From Brevinematales bacterium (GTDB lineage Bacteria > Spirochaetota > Brevinematia > Brevinematales > GWF1-51-8): a DNA stretch of 64,000 nt. Position numbers and translations under genes: made by a program. Shown here piece after piece: positions 8,527-16,895 of the stretch (positions are counted from its first letter, which is position 1; every line of letters begins with the position of its first letter). Under the pieces are notes generated by a model. That model ran no database searches and had not been told where the DNA came from. It saw nothing but the letters and a program-made list of their open reading frames with translations. The stretch covers positions 43,937 through 107,936 of the forward strand of contig JAGVBZ010000021.1 in assembly GCA_020059465.1 (NCBI GenBank), written 5' to 3'.

Positions 8527-8600
8527 TGGGCCCACCAGGACTTGAACCTGGGACCCACTGATTATGAGTCAGTTGCTCTAACCGTCTGAGCTATGGGCCC
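8527..8600 (-). tRNA. tRNA-Ile (anticodon CAT, lysidine type) - could be read as tRNA-Met
   Basis: 74 bases on the minus strand. The acceptor stem GGGCCCA / TGGGCCC closes perfectly, the D arm is AGCTCAGACGGTTAGAGC, and the anticodon arm ACTGA-CTCATAA-TCAGT presents CAT. The T arm CCAGGTTCAAGTCCTGG is canonical. The 3' CCA is not encoded. The GACTCATAATC context is that of elongator tRNA-Ile2 (for example ileX of E. coli), whose C34 is modified to lysidine; the acceptor stem is not that of an initiator tRNA. It sits at the head of the zinc-ribbon gene. Confidence 0.93.
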
Positions 8601-8655
8601 TCGTTAACAGGCGGTTACTCAAATATGCCTGTAATTATATAAGTATCGAATATAA

Positions 8656-8684
8656 ATTATAACTTATCTACGCAAATTCGTCAA
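8656..8684 (-). promoter_or_regulatory. Promoter of tRNA-Ile and the zinc-ribbon gene
   Basis: Minus strand TTGACG (8684-8679), 17-base spacer, perfect TATAAT (8661-8656), about 55 bases before the tRNA 5' end. Confidence 0.75.
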
Positions 8685-8815
8685 ATATTCGCAAAAGGAA
8701 ATCCCTCTGCCGTACTTGAATTCAATGAACGGCATCAATCCGCCGGAGATACTTTTTTTCCATGCAGGTCATCTCAGCATTTTCTGCTGTTGTCATCCCA
8801 AGAAATGAAATAAAA

Positions 8816-8844
8816 TTGCCTTTTCCATTCAATATAATTATATT
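8816..8844 (+). promoter_or_regulatory. Possible promoter of the AHSA1-type gene
   Basis: TTGCCT (8816-8821), 17-base spacer, TATATT (8839-8844). Several overlapping TATAAT-like hexamers in this AT-rich stretch make the exact -10 uncertain. Confidence 0.45.
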
Positions 8845-8913
8845 ATAATAGTATGAATATAGAATGCGGAAAGATTTCTTCGGACATATTGATTACTTCA
8901 TAGGAGGAACAAT

Positions 8914-9420
8914 ATGAAAGACAAACGAGATACCGGGAAACCGGGGGATAAAGGTTTATTTATCGAACGTGTTTTCGACGCGCCGCGCGAAACGGTATGG
9001 GATGCATGGACAAACCCTGAAATCGTGAAAAAATGGTGGGGGCCCAAGTTTTTCTCATCGCCCCATATAGAGATCGATTTCCGTGAGGGCGGAAAATATC
9101 TTTACTGCATGCGCTCTCCCGACGGTAAGGACTACTGGAGTACCGGGGTCTTTCAGGAAATAATCGAGTTTAAGAAACTTGTCCTGACCGATGATTTTGC
9201 CGACGAGAAAGGCAATCCCGTTTCCGCGTCATACTACGGTATGAGTGCAGACCTCCCGATGGGCTTACTGGTCACATTTACATTCGACGACCGGATGGGA
9301 AAGACCTATTTTACTCTTGCATATGCGGAGTGGCCCGGGGGAATCGAGATCGAAAACGCACGACAGGGATGGAACGAATCGCTGGATAAGCTGGCGGAAT
9401 ATCTTTCATCGATGAATTAA
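8914..9420 (+). CDS. SRPBCC superfamily protein, AHSA1-like (START/Bet v1 fold)
   Basis: 168 residues. The opening IERVFDAPRETVWDAWTNPEIVKKWWGP is typical of the bacterial AHSA1 branch of the SRPBCC fold, followed by DFREGGKYLYCM and the C-terminal helix GWNESLDKLAEYL. These proteins form a helix-grip cavity for a small hydrophobic ligand. The ligand and role are unknown for nearly all bacterial members. In other genomes they often sit beside ArsR regulators; the only ArsR gene here is 12 kb away. AGGAGG lies 6 bases before the ATG. The gene stands alone and faces the end of the hybrid-kinase gene. Confidence 0.88.
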   Translation: MKDKRDTGKPGDKGLFIERVFDAPRETVWDAWTNPEIVKKWWGPKFFSSPHIEIDFREGGKYLYCMRSPDGKDYWSTGVFQEIIEFKKLVLTDDFADEKGNPVSASYYGMSADLPMGLLVTFTFDDRMGKTYFTLAYAEWPGGIEIENARQGWNESLDKLAEYLSSMN

Positions 9421-9492
9421 TGCCAATCTGAGGGCTGTCGCTTTCCGGTCTTCAACTGATGCAAAATATGATCCAAAAACTATGGTATGACG

Positions 9493-12177
9493 TCAGGACA
9501 TTTTTTTAATGCTTTCGCTCAGCTCAGACATGGAAAAAGGTTTCTGCAGACAGGTCAGGTTTTCCCGATGGGCGAAACGCTCGTTCAATTCGTATTCCGA
9601 GTATCCGCTCGCGATCAGCACCTTGACCGACGGGTCGATTTTTCTTAGTTCATTCAACGTTTCTTCCCCGTCGATATGCGGCATGTTCAGGTCGATTATA
9701 AGGAAGTTTATTTTTTCTTTCTTCTCCTGAAAAATCCGGATTGCCTCATACCCGCCGCTCGCTAACAGCACGCTGAATCCGAGTTTTTCCAGCATCGGTT
9801 TTATGGTCGATCTGACTATCTCTTCGTCGTCGACAACCAGCACCATCCCATTCCCCTTTTTCAAATTGGAATCCTCGGCAGGGCGGGTTTTTCCAGCAGT
9901 CAGAACCTTATCAACGGACGGGAAAAAAATGCGGAAGGTCGATCCGGCTCCCGGCTCGCTCTGAATACTGATTGCGCCGTTGTGCCCGCGTACAATTCCC
10001 ATCACCGCCGACATCCCGAGTCCCCGCCCTGTGAACTTGGTAGTAAAAAAAGGCTCGAAGATATGGCCGATCGTCTCTCTGTCCATACCGATTCCGGTAT
10101 CAGTTACCTCGATATAGGTATATTTACCCGCGTCAAGCCCCGCGCCAAAGGCAAATTCCGATAAGGTTTCCTGAGTGCATTGAATCATGCCGTCCGTTAT
10201 TCTTATTACTCCATGCTTTCCCTCAAGGGCATCGGACGCATTGGTGATAAGATTCATGACAATTTGGCGGATTTGGGTAGCGTCGCCTTTTATCAGGGAA
10301 ATATCCTGTTCCAATTCCATATTAAGCACCGCTTTTTTCGAGATGGATGCTTTAAGAAGATTCACCATTTCTGAGATCAGGATGCTCAGATCAATATCTT
10401 CGATAATAAATTTTCCCTTTCCGGAGTAAGCAAGCATCTGCCTGCAAAGCTCCGCGGCGCGATGCGAAGCGTTTTCTATTTCCCTGATACTGTCGCGTAC
10501 CGGATTGAACGGCTCCAGACTGAAAAGCGCAAGTTCGCTATGGCCGAGAATCGCCGTCAGGATATTGTTGAAATCGTGGGCGATTCCTCCCGCGAGCACT
10601 CCGAGACTTTCCAGCTTTTGAACATGCTGCAGCCGGCGTTCCATTTCCAAACGTTCCGCTTCGGCCTTCTTTTTTTCGGTGATGTTCCTGATGATCGCGA
10701 TAAACTTATCGTCCCCGAACGGTACAACCCTGCTCTCAAAATACTGCAGCCCGTTTATATCGAGCGAATACTCGTACGTGTGCAGAGTGCCGGTCTCCTT
10801 CACTTTAAGGATTTTCTCAAGGGTTAATTCTGCCAGTTCGGGGGGGACTATTTCGTAGATATCTTTCCCGAGAAACTCTTCGGGCGATTTATAAAGTTCT
10901 TCTTCACTCTCGGCTTTATAGTCGAGGATAGTACCCTTCTCATTCAGCACAAACATCAGGTCGGGATTCGCTTCGAGAATAGCTTTGGTTCGCGCTTCAC
11001 TGTCTCTCAACGCATTTTCCATTTTTTTCCGTTCGGTGATATCGAGAATAATGGTAATTATCCCGGCCACACGGCCGTCCGAATCCTTGATCGGAATCCG
11101 GCGGGTCTCGCACCACATCGTCTTATCTGAGGTGTCGATGCACTGCTCATCGGTAAATTTTTCACCGGATTTTAATATATTCTTATAGATAGTTTTGGTA
11201 TTCTTAGGGATGAAATGAAACACGTCGAAAATATTTTTCCCGGTCAGCTCTTCACTGATCCCCATCTCTTTCAGAATGTTTACCAGAGCATCGTTATAGA
11301 GTATAATACGGAAATCCCTGTCTACCACATGGAGAAGCACATCCATCGAATTTACAGTGGCCCGGTAACGCTCTTCGCTCTCCCGCAACGCCTCCGCGGC
11401 ATTTCTCCGTTCGGTAAGATCTTTCATATATCCGATAACTACCGGCCCGTTTTTAAATTCAATCTGGGAAACACTCATTTCCAACGGAATCGGTGTGCCG
11501 TCGATCCGAAAACCCATCAGTTCGTACACGGTCGGAGCGGGTTTTCCCTGCCGTCTGAGTTCTGCATATTTCAAAACCGTTTCTATTGATTCGGGGGCGA
11601 CTAGATCAATATATCTCTTTCCCGCCAAATAATTTTCTTCAGCGCCGATCATGACATCCAAGGCTTTATTGGTATACTCGATAATCCCGTTGCGGGAGAT
11701 CACAATCGGGACTGGAGAGAATTCGATAAACTTCCTGAATCGTTCCTCGCTTTCGAATAACGCATGTTCCGCCTTCTTCCGTTCCTGAATGTTTTCCCAT
11801 TCGCGGATGGTGCGGCTGATAATTTTATCGATCACCTTAAACGTGCTTTCCGATTTTACGACATAATCGATCACGCCGGCCTTCATCGCGCGAACCGCAA
11901 GTTCTTCATCCCCATATGCTGTCATAATTATAACCGGCCATCGCGATCCCGCATTCAGTTCCGAAACGACGTCAAGCGCCTTTTCGTCGGGCAGATTCAT
12001 ATCGAGCAGAACAAGATCGAACCCGATATTTTTCGATACCGCTTCGCGAAATTCTTTCGCGGTTTTCAGCGGGATTAGTTTCATATTGCCGGGCGCTGCC
12101 TTCAGAGTCCTCGAAATCGCCTCGACATGCGCTTCCTCGTCCTCTACCACCAGAATAGTTAAAAGTCTTTCAGTCAT
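9493..12177 (-). CDS. Hybrid histidine kinase: receiver - three PAS - HisKA/HATPase - receiver
   Basis: 894 residues, no membrane segment, so cytoplasmic. Domains in order: receiver (1-125, phospho-acceptor D59, K108), PAS (about 140-258), PAS (268-385), PAS (395-503), HisKA with H534 in GGIAHDFNNIL, HATPase with N-box NLITNASDA (642-650), DTGIGM and GRGLGMSAV, then a second receiver (about 778-894, D829, K near 881). An N-terminal receiver lets another kinase control it. It is the third gene of an operon with a MASE1 kinase (14659-12620) and a lone receiver (12630-12190); the last gap is 12 bases, so a phosphorelay through all three is likely. Start: GAGGGAAGG precedes the ATG. The final output is not visible: no domain in the operon binds DNA. 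Confidence 0.93.
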   Translation of the reverse strand: MTERLLTILVVEDEEAHVEAISRTLKAAPGNMKLIPLKTAKEFREAVSKNIGFDLVLLDMNLPDEKALDVVSELNAGSRWPVIIMTAYGDEELAVRAMKAGVIDYVVKSESTFKVIDKIISRTIREWENIQERKKAEHALFESEERFRKFIEFSPVPIVISRNGIIEYTNKALDVMIGAEENYLAGKRYIDLVAPESIETVLKYAELRRQGKPAPTVYELMGFRIDGTPIPLEMSVSQIEFKNGPVVIGYMKDLTERRNAAEALRESEERYRATVNSMDVLLHVVDRDFRIILYNDALVNILKEMGISEELTGKNIFDVFHFIPKNTKTIYKNILKSGEKFTDEQCIDTSDKTMWCETRRIPIKDSDGRVAGIITIILDITERKKMENALRDSEARTKAILEANPDLMFVLNEKGTILDYKAESEEELYKSPEEFLGKDIYEIVPPELAELTLEKILKVKETGTLHTYEYSLDINGLQYFESRVVPFGDDKFIAIIRNITEKKKAEAERLEMERRLQHVQKLESLGVLAGGIAHDFNNILTAILGHSELALFSLEPFNPVRDSIREIENASHRAAELCRQMLAYSGKGKFIIEDIDLSILISEMVNLLKASISKKAVLNMELEQDISLIKGDATQIRQIVMNLITNASDALEGKHGVIRITDGMIQCTQETLSEFAFGAGLDAGKYTYIEVTDTGIGMDRETIGHIFEPFFTTKFTGRGLGMSAVMGIVRGHNGAISIQSEPGAGSTFRIFFPSVDKVLTAGKTRPAEDSNLKKGNGMVLVVDDEEIVRSTIKPMLEKLGFSVLLASGGYEAIRIFQEKKEKINFLIIDLNMPHIDGEETLNELRKIDPSVKVLIASGYSEYELNERFAHRENLTCLQKPFSMSELSESIKKMS

Positions 12178-12189
12178 GCCTTCCCTCTT

Positions 12190-12630
12190 TTAATGAGGAT
12201 ATTTATTCCACATCAGCCAATAGTACCCGAATGTATCCAATAAATCGCTAAATTTATATGAATCGAGCGGTTTTACAAGATAGCTGCTGGCCCGGTATGA
12301 ATACGCTTTTATTATATCCGATTCCGCTCCGGAAGTCGTCAGGATTACTACAGGCAAGTTATAAAAACCCGGTTCGTTCTTAATTCGTCTGATCACCTCC
12401 AGCCCGTCGACCTTCGGAAGACGAAGGTCAAGCAGGATCAGATCGGGACGAGGGCTGGTTTTCGGGTCTGCGTATCTGCTCTGATGAAACAGATAATCCA
12501 ACGCTGCCTGCCCGTCCGAAACATGGTACACTCGATTTGCTACCGGAGATTTATCAAAACATCGTTTCGCAATTTCCGCATGTGCGGAATCGTCCTCTAC
12601 ATGCAGAATTATAATCGGTTCAGCTTTCAT
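12190..12630 (-). CDS. Single-domain response regulator (Rcp1-like)
   Basis: 146 residues, a receiver domain only. The acidic pocket is VEDD (11-14), the phospho-acceptor is D68 in LILLDLRLP, followed by LTTSG and the conserved K in YLVKPLD. The long loop after the second helix (LFHQSRYADPKTSPRPD) is typical of Rcp1-type receivers that partner with PAS/phytochrome-like kinases. There is no output domain, so it works as a phosphate carrier or by protein contact. The ATG at 12630 lies inside the 3' end of the upstream kinase gene (11-base overlap) and has GAGGG 8 bases before it, which favours it over the longer frame starting at 12693. The hybrid kinase follows after 12 bases. Confidence 0.92.
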   Translation of the reverse strand: MKAEPIIILHVEDDSAHAEIAKRCFDKSPVANRVYHVSDGQAALDYLFHQSRYADPKTSPRPDLILLDLRLPKVDGLEVIRRIKNEPGFYNLPVVILTTSGAESDIIKAYSYRASSYLVKPLDSYKFSDLLDTFGYYWLMWNKYPH

Positions 12631-14659
12631 CGGCTTTTCCCTCTTTATTATCAATCCTGTTTCCCGCCAAGGTAAAATAAAACGTCGTACCATACCCTAT
12701 GCCGGCGGATTCAAACCAGATATCGCCGCCTTGAACTTCTATTATCCTTTTTACGAGCGCAAGGCCGATGCCTGTTCCTTCCGAAGCGGGATCCAGCTTT
12801 TCAAATAATCCGAATAACTTGTCCCCGTGACGGGAATCAATACCCATACCGTTGTCCTTAACAAACAGAACAATTCTATTCTCCTCTTCTCTCACCCCAA
12901 TTTCAATACGCGGATTCTTCTGTTCCCCCATAAATTTTATCGCGTTCTCGATCAGGTTTTGAAATACCTGGGTATATCGTCTGGGATCCCCAGATAGAAT
13001 GACCGGAATACTCGTGACATCGATGTGTATGTTTTTTTGACTTATCAATCCAGCGAGCAGGTCCATGGCGTTCTGTACAATTTTCTGAAGCGATTCCTCA
13101 TGCGTTTCGGCGTCCATTCTGCCCACCCGTGATAATTCCAATAATTCGTCCAGAAGCCGCCCCATTTTATCCGCTGCATTCCCGATATAACCGACATCCT
13201 TTTCCAATGCCTTTTTATTATTATTTTCATAATCTTCCAATAAGTATCCCAAAAATGCCTTAATAGTCACCAGCGGACTCTTCAGATCGTGGGAAACAGT
13301 ATATATAAACCGGGTCAATTCCTCGTTTTTCTGTTTCAGTTCCTCCTCCCGTTTCTTCTGCTGCGTAATATCTCTCGCTACGGCATAGATGGCATCCCCG
13401 AACGGGAAAGAGTTCCATTCAATCCACCGGTAGGAACCGTCCTTACGCCGGTACCGGTTGATGTGATTCAATACAGTTGTCTGCCCGGAGAGACGCGACA
13501 TTGCATCCGACGTGCTCCGGACATCATCGGGATGAACGAAGCTCATGAATTTCTTTCCTACCAGTTCGCTTACCGGATATCCCAGAGTATTTTCCCATTC
13601 CGGGTTCAGTTTACGGAAATATCCGCGCATATCCGCGATACAGAGAAGATCGAGGGCAGAATTGAAATACCTGTCCAATTCATCACTTTTTTGTATCAGC
13701 TTCTCCTGAGCATCTTTGCGCTCACGGGTGATCGCCCCGATTATGAGGAGTGTCAGACTGAACCCGGTAGTCATGTATGCCAGCCCGATTAACGGATAAT
13801 TCGGGTTGAAAAGGTTGGTATCTCCGAATAAAATCCCAGAGATCGCGATTATGACTACCAGAAAAAACAAGGTCATCGATTCCCTGGCCGAGAAACGAAT
13901 CGCAACCCATGACATCGGCACAATAAGAAGATAAGCAAGTCCCTGCACCGGAAAACCTTCCCCCGCCGGGAAAAATGACAGCAGCACTGCTATCGCGATA
14001 GTAAAAACTGAAATCGCCATATATTTCAGGAGTTCGCCCGCAGACATCCTCTTCCTTTCAAAAAACCATCCTGCAAGTACGGGAGAAAAAAGGAGCGAAC
14101 CTGTTGTGATAGCCATGACGAATTTCAGCCAATCCAGGGGTATACTTTCCGGCTGAATGAGACCGAGAGTCCATTTAAAAAATTCCGCGCCGGTCGCTGA
14201 TAAAAGAGCAATCATGATAACGCCGAATAATAAAAAGATAAAAGTATCGTGCAGATTACGAAATGGGTTGATCGCCGACGTATTTCTCCGGCAGAGATAA
14301 GCCGCTAAAATCGGTCCGGCGGTATTCATGACAGCGATACCGGACGCCAAATCTACCGGCCCGCCCAACGAGACGGTATTGGCAAGTATTGTTCCTGCGG
14401 CTATTCCCGGCGCAACCCGCCATCCCCGGATGAGCGCGAATACAAACGCGACTGCCGCCGCGGGCCAAATCGGCATCGGTATGACGCCGCCCGTTTTGAA
14501 AAGCATCCAGTTGATATGAGATACGCCCCAGTACAAACCTGCGACGATTAGATTTTCAATAATTAACAGAAAAAGCGAAATATCTTTTCCTTCAGGATCA
14601 AATACTGAAGAAAGAAAAGAATTGAATCCGGTACCCCCTCCCGAATCATTTTTATCCAT
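12620..14659 (-). CDS. Membrane histidine kinase: MASE1 - PAS - HisKA - HATPase
   Basis: 679 residues. Residues about 25-315 hold eight or more hydrophobic segments with the MASE1 pattern (PIWPAAAVAFVFALIRGWRVAPGIAAG), a membrane sensor of unknown signal. A PAS domain (about 325-435; DLLCIADMRGYFRKLNPEWENTLGY) follows, then HisKA with H457 in YTVSHDLKSP, and a HATPase with N-box NLIENAIKFM, DNGMGI and GTGIGLALV. It is the first gene of the two-component operon and has its own promoter. The stop overlaps the next start. Targets are not visible; the next two genes supply receivers and a second kinase. Confidence 0.93.
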   Translation of the reverse strand: MDKNDSGGGTGFNSFLSSVFDPEGKDISLFLLIIENLIVAGLYWGVSHINWMLFKTGGVIPMPIWPAAAVAFVFALIRGWRVAPGIAAGTILANTVSLGGPVDLASGIAVMNTAGPILAAYLCRRNTSAINPFRNLHDTFIFLLFGVIMIALLSATGAEFFKWTLGLIQPESIPLDWLKFVMAITTGSLLFSPVLAGWFFERKRMSAGELLKYMAISVFTIAIAVLLSFFPAGEGFPVQGLAYLLIVPMSWVAIRFSARESMTLFFLVVIIAISGILFGDTNLFNPNYPLIGLAYMTTGFSLTLLIIGAITRERKDAQEKLIQKSDELDRYFNSALDLLCIADMRGYFRKLNPEWENTLGYPVSELVGKKFMSFVHPDDVRSTSDAMSRLSGQTTVLNHINRYRRKDGSYRWIEWNSFPFGDAIYAVARDITQQKKREEELKQKNEELTRFIYTVSHDLKSPLVTIKAFLGYLLEDYENNNKKALEKDVGYIGNAADKMGRLLDELLELSRVGRMDAETHEESLQKIVQNAMDLLAGLISQKNIHIDVTSIPVILSGDPRRYTQVFQNLIENAIKFMGEQKNPRIEIGVREEENRIVLFVKDNGMGIDSRHGDKLFGLFEKLDPASEGTGIGLALVKRIIEVQGGDIWFESAGIGYGTTFYFTLAGNRIDNKEGKADES

Positions 14660-14711
14660 TCAGCCCCCAAAAAATGCCAAAAATCCTCTTTCTTACCCGA
14701 CGCTTATTATA

Positions 14712-14739
14712 ATTATACACCCGGATTGAGGTAAGTCAA
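14712..14739 (-). promoter_or_regulatory. Promoter of the two-component operon
   Basis: Minus strand TTGACT (14739-14734), 16-base spacer, perfect TATAAT (14717-14712), 52 bases before the MASE1 kinase start. Confidence 0.7.
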
Positions 14740-14805
14740 GGTTTTCAGAAAATGTTTTTATAAAAATTGGCGGCTTCATTATCGGGTGCTGAACAATTAT
14801 CGGCC

Positions 14806-16317
14806 TTACATAATAAAATTCATTACCCTGTCCAATATCCGGTACTGAAGCGCCTCGCTGATATGCATATCGCGCACCCCCTCGCTTCCGTCGAGATCGG
14901 CAATAGTCCTGGCGATCTTCAGTATCTTATCGTACACCCGGATACTCAGCAGAAATTTTTCCATCGCCAGCCTCATCAGCGATTCCGACGGAGCGTCCAG
15001 CCTGCAGAACTCCTCCACCAGCCTGTGGGTCATCTCCGAGTTGGTTCGGATACCCAGATGTTTGTAGCGTTCCCTCTGAATTCTGCGGGCTATCTCCACA
15101 CGCGAACGGATAGAATTCGAACTTTCGGGGTGAATGTCGGCGCGCAGTTTTTCATATTTTATCCGCGAGACCTGCACCTGAATATCGATACGTTCGAGGA
15201 GCGGCCCGGAAAGTTTTTTCATGACCGTTTTCATCTCCGACGGCTCCCAACGGTCGAGGTCGGCGTTTGTTTTCGACGGGTTCAGGGCCGCGACCAGCAT
15301 AAACTTCGCGGGAAACTCGACAGAACCCTCCGCGCGCGATATCCGAATCTTGTGTTCCTCGAGCGGTTCGCGAAGCACCTGCAGGACATTCCCCGGAAAT
15401 TCCTGAAACTCGTCGAGAAACAACACCCCGTTATGGGACAGGCTGACCTCGCCGGGTTTGGGGAAACGCCCGCCTCCGATGATGGAGATATCCGACGCGG
15501 TATGATGGGGCGCCCGGAACGGCCGGGTACACACGAGCCAGTTCTCGCTGTCGGTCTTTCCCGCCACACTGTAGACCATCGTCGTCTCGATCGACTCTTC
15601 CATATCCATATCCGGCAGTATAGTCGGGATACGTTTAGCAAGCATGGTTTTACCGGTGCCGGGCGGGCCGATCATGATGATATTATGCCCTCCGGCGGCC
15701 GCGATCTCCACCCCGCGTTTCGCCGCCTCCTGCCCGCGAATATCGTTCATATCCAATCCGCCGGGCCTGTCGCCGCCGCCCTCCTGAACGGGGTGTCCGA
15801 ACGGGGGAATCGTCTCCTTTCCGGTCAGGAAATCTACCGCGTGCTTCAGGCTTTTTACCGGATAAATCTCAAGCCCCTCAAGTACCGCCATCTCCCGCGC
15901 GTTCTCCGCCGGACAAAGTATCTTCATCACCCCCGCCTGTCTCGCTTTGAGCGCGACCGGGAGCGACCCCGGAACCCTGCGCAGTTCCCCGTCGAGCGAA
16001 AGTTCTCCGATTATTATAAACGACCCGACCTCGCCCAAATCCATCCCGTCGCTCAGGATCCCGAGCGCGATCGGCAGATCGAAGAGCGTCCCCATCTTGG
16101 GTATCGCGGCCGGTGCGAGATTGACCACTATCCGCTTACCCGGAAAATGGAACCCCGAGTTCACGATCGCCGATTCGACGCGCTTCATCGATTCCTTTAC
16201 CGCCTGCCCCGGAAGCCCCACCATATCGAACGATTTTATCTTCGCGGAAATATCCACTTCGATTTCAATGATGATGCTTTCCATCCCGATGAACGTGCCG
16301 GATAATAACCGTGTCAT
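14806..16317 (-). CDS. comM: YifB/ComM family Mg-chelatase-like AAA+ ATPase
   Basis: 503 residues, the family's normal length. The N-terminal Lon-S5-like domain (GMESIIIEIEVDI, FDMVGLPGQAVKES, GKRIVVNLAPAAIPK) is followed by AAA+ motifs: Walker A GPPGTGKTMLAKR (near 218), RPFRAPHHTASD, and Walker B GVLFLDEFQEF. ComM is a DNA helicase that promotes branch migration during natural transformation in Proteobacteria; in other phyla the role is inferred. Odd point: the usual VAAMNPCPCGY segment with paired cysteines reads VAALNPSKTNADL here, so the metal-knuckle cysteines are missing. GGGAGG lies 6 bases before the ATG. It is divergent from the STAS operon. Confidence 0.9.
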   Translation of the reverse strand: MTRLLSGTFIGMESIIIEIEVDISAKIKSFDMVGLPGQAVKESMKRVESAIVNSGFHFPGKRIVVNLAPAAIPKMGTLFDLPIALGILSDGMDLGEVGSFIIIGELSLDGELRRVPGSLPVALKARQAGVMKILCPAENAREMAVLEGLEIYPVKSLKHAVDFLTGKETIPPFGHPVQEGGGDRPGGLDMNDIRGQEAAKRGVEIAAAGGHNIIMIGPPGTGKTMLAKRIPTILPDMDMEESIETTMVYSVAGKTDSENWLVCTRPFRAPHHTASDISIIGGGRFPKPGEVSLSHNGVLFLDEFQEFPGNVLQVLREPLEEHKIRISRAEGSVEFPAKFMLVAALNPSKTNADLDRWEPSEMKTVMKKLSGPLLERIDIQVQVSRIKYEKLRADIHPESSNSIRSRVEIARRIQRERYKHLGIRTNSEMTHRLVEEFCRLDAPSESLMRLAMEKFLLSIRVYDKILKIARTIADLDGSEGVRDMHISEALQYRILDRVMNFIM

Positions 16318-16458
16318 TTGATGCCTCCCTGTCTTTACCGTCCATAATCGGGAAAACGTGTTAATCGGTGTTATATTATTATGTGCAATTGTTAAACCGC
16401 GCTTCTTATATTGGTCTTCGGATTTCCCTATTTAATTCAGGAACTTTATCGAAATTGG

Positions 16459-16487
16459 TTGATATTATTTATTTTTTGTATTACAAT
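16459..16487 (+). promoter_or_regulatory. Promoter of the STAS - phosphatase - rsmH - ftsL operon
   Basis: TTGATA (16459-16464), 17-base spacer, TACAAT (16482-16487), 29 bases before the STAS start. No other promoter was seen before rsmH. Confidence 0.65.
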
Positions 16488-16516
16488 GAATAAATTCAGT
16501 AATTCGGAGGATATTG

Positions 16517-16843
16517 ATGAAGTATGAATCTTCAGAGTATAAAGGTAAGGCATTATTAAAGATCAAGGAAAATCTGGTAACCGACCCCGCCGCGCGCGAA
16601 TTTAAAGAGGTTCTGACGAACCTGATCGACGAAGGAAAGAAAGAAATCATTATCGATTTTTCCGACGTCGCGTTTATCGGAAGCAGCGGTATCGGCAAGC
16701 TTCTCCTTGCATATAAAAGATTGGACGATCTCGGAGGAAAAATCTTTATCGTCAGCCTGAACAAGGATATTAAAGAACTCTTTATCACTTTCCGTTTAAA
16801 CGAGTTTTTCCCTATCTATGACACTCTCGAGGGTATGGAGTAA
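16517..16843 (+). CDS. STAS-domain anti-sigma factor antagonist (SpoIIAA/RsbV-like)
   Basis: 108 residues, a single STAS domain. IIIDFSDVAFIGSSGIGKLLLA carries the phosphorylatable serine (S56 or S57) of SpoIIAA/RsbV-type antagonists, followed by the second conserved half (GGKIFIVSLNKDIKELF). In the family an anti-sigma kinase phosphorylates this serine and a SpoIIE/RsbU phosphatase removes the phosphate. Both activities appear fused in the next gene, 52 bases downstream. Start: ATG at 16517 with GGAGG 6 bases upstream, preferred to the adjacent TTG at 16514. No sigma factor is encoded in this window, so the circuit may control something other than a sigma factor. Confidence 0.9.
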   Translation: MKYESSEYKGKALLKIKENLVTDPAAREFKEVLTNLIDEGKKEIIIDFSDVAFIGSSGIGKLLLAYKRLDDLGGKIFIVSLNKDIKELFITFRLNEFFPIYDTLEGME

Positions 16844-16895
16844 GTAGTTTTCGGGCTGGGTCTAAAAGGGGGGAGAAATTGAAGGCGGGAGTGAA

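Larger units (their letters stand above)
8601..8913. other. Divergent promoter gap (313 bases)
   Basis: AT-rich and without a gene. It holds the minus-strand promoter for the tRNA/zinc-ribbon unit and a plus-strand promoter for the AHSA1 gene, listed separately. Nothing else recognised. Confidence 0.6.

Noticed and set aside
8493..8558. 22-codon N-terminal extension of the zinc-ribbon protein
   Set aside because: It would translate the 3' part of the tRNA gene; the ATG at 8492 has an ideal Shine-Dalgarno sequence.
14767..16305. 512-codon open frame on the plus strand, opposite comM
   Set aside because: It is a shadow of the minus-strand comM gene, which has all family motifs. The translation is rich in Arg/His/Pro and matches nothing recognisable, with no ribosome-binding site.
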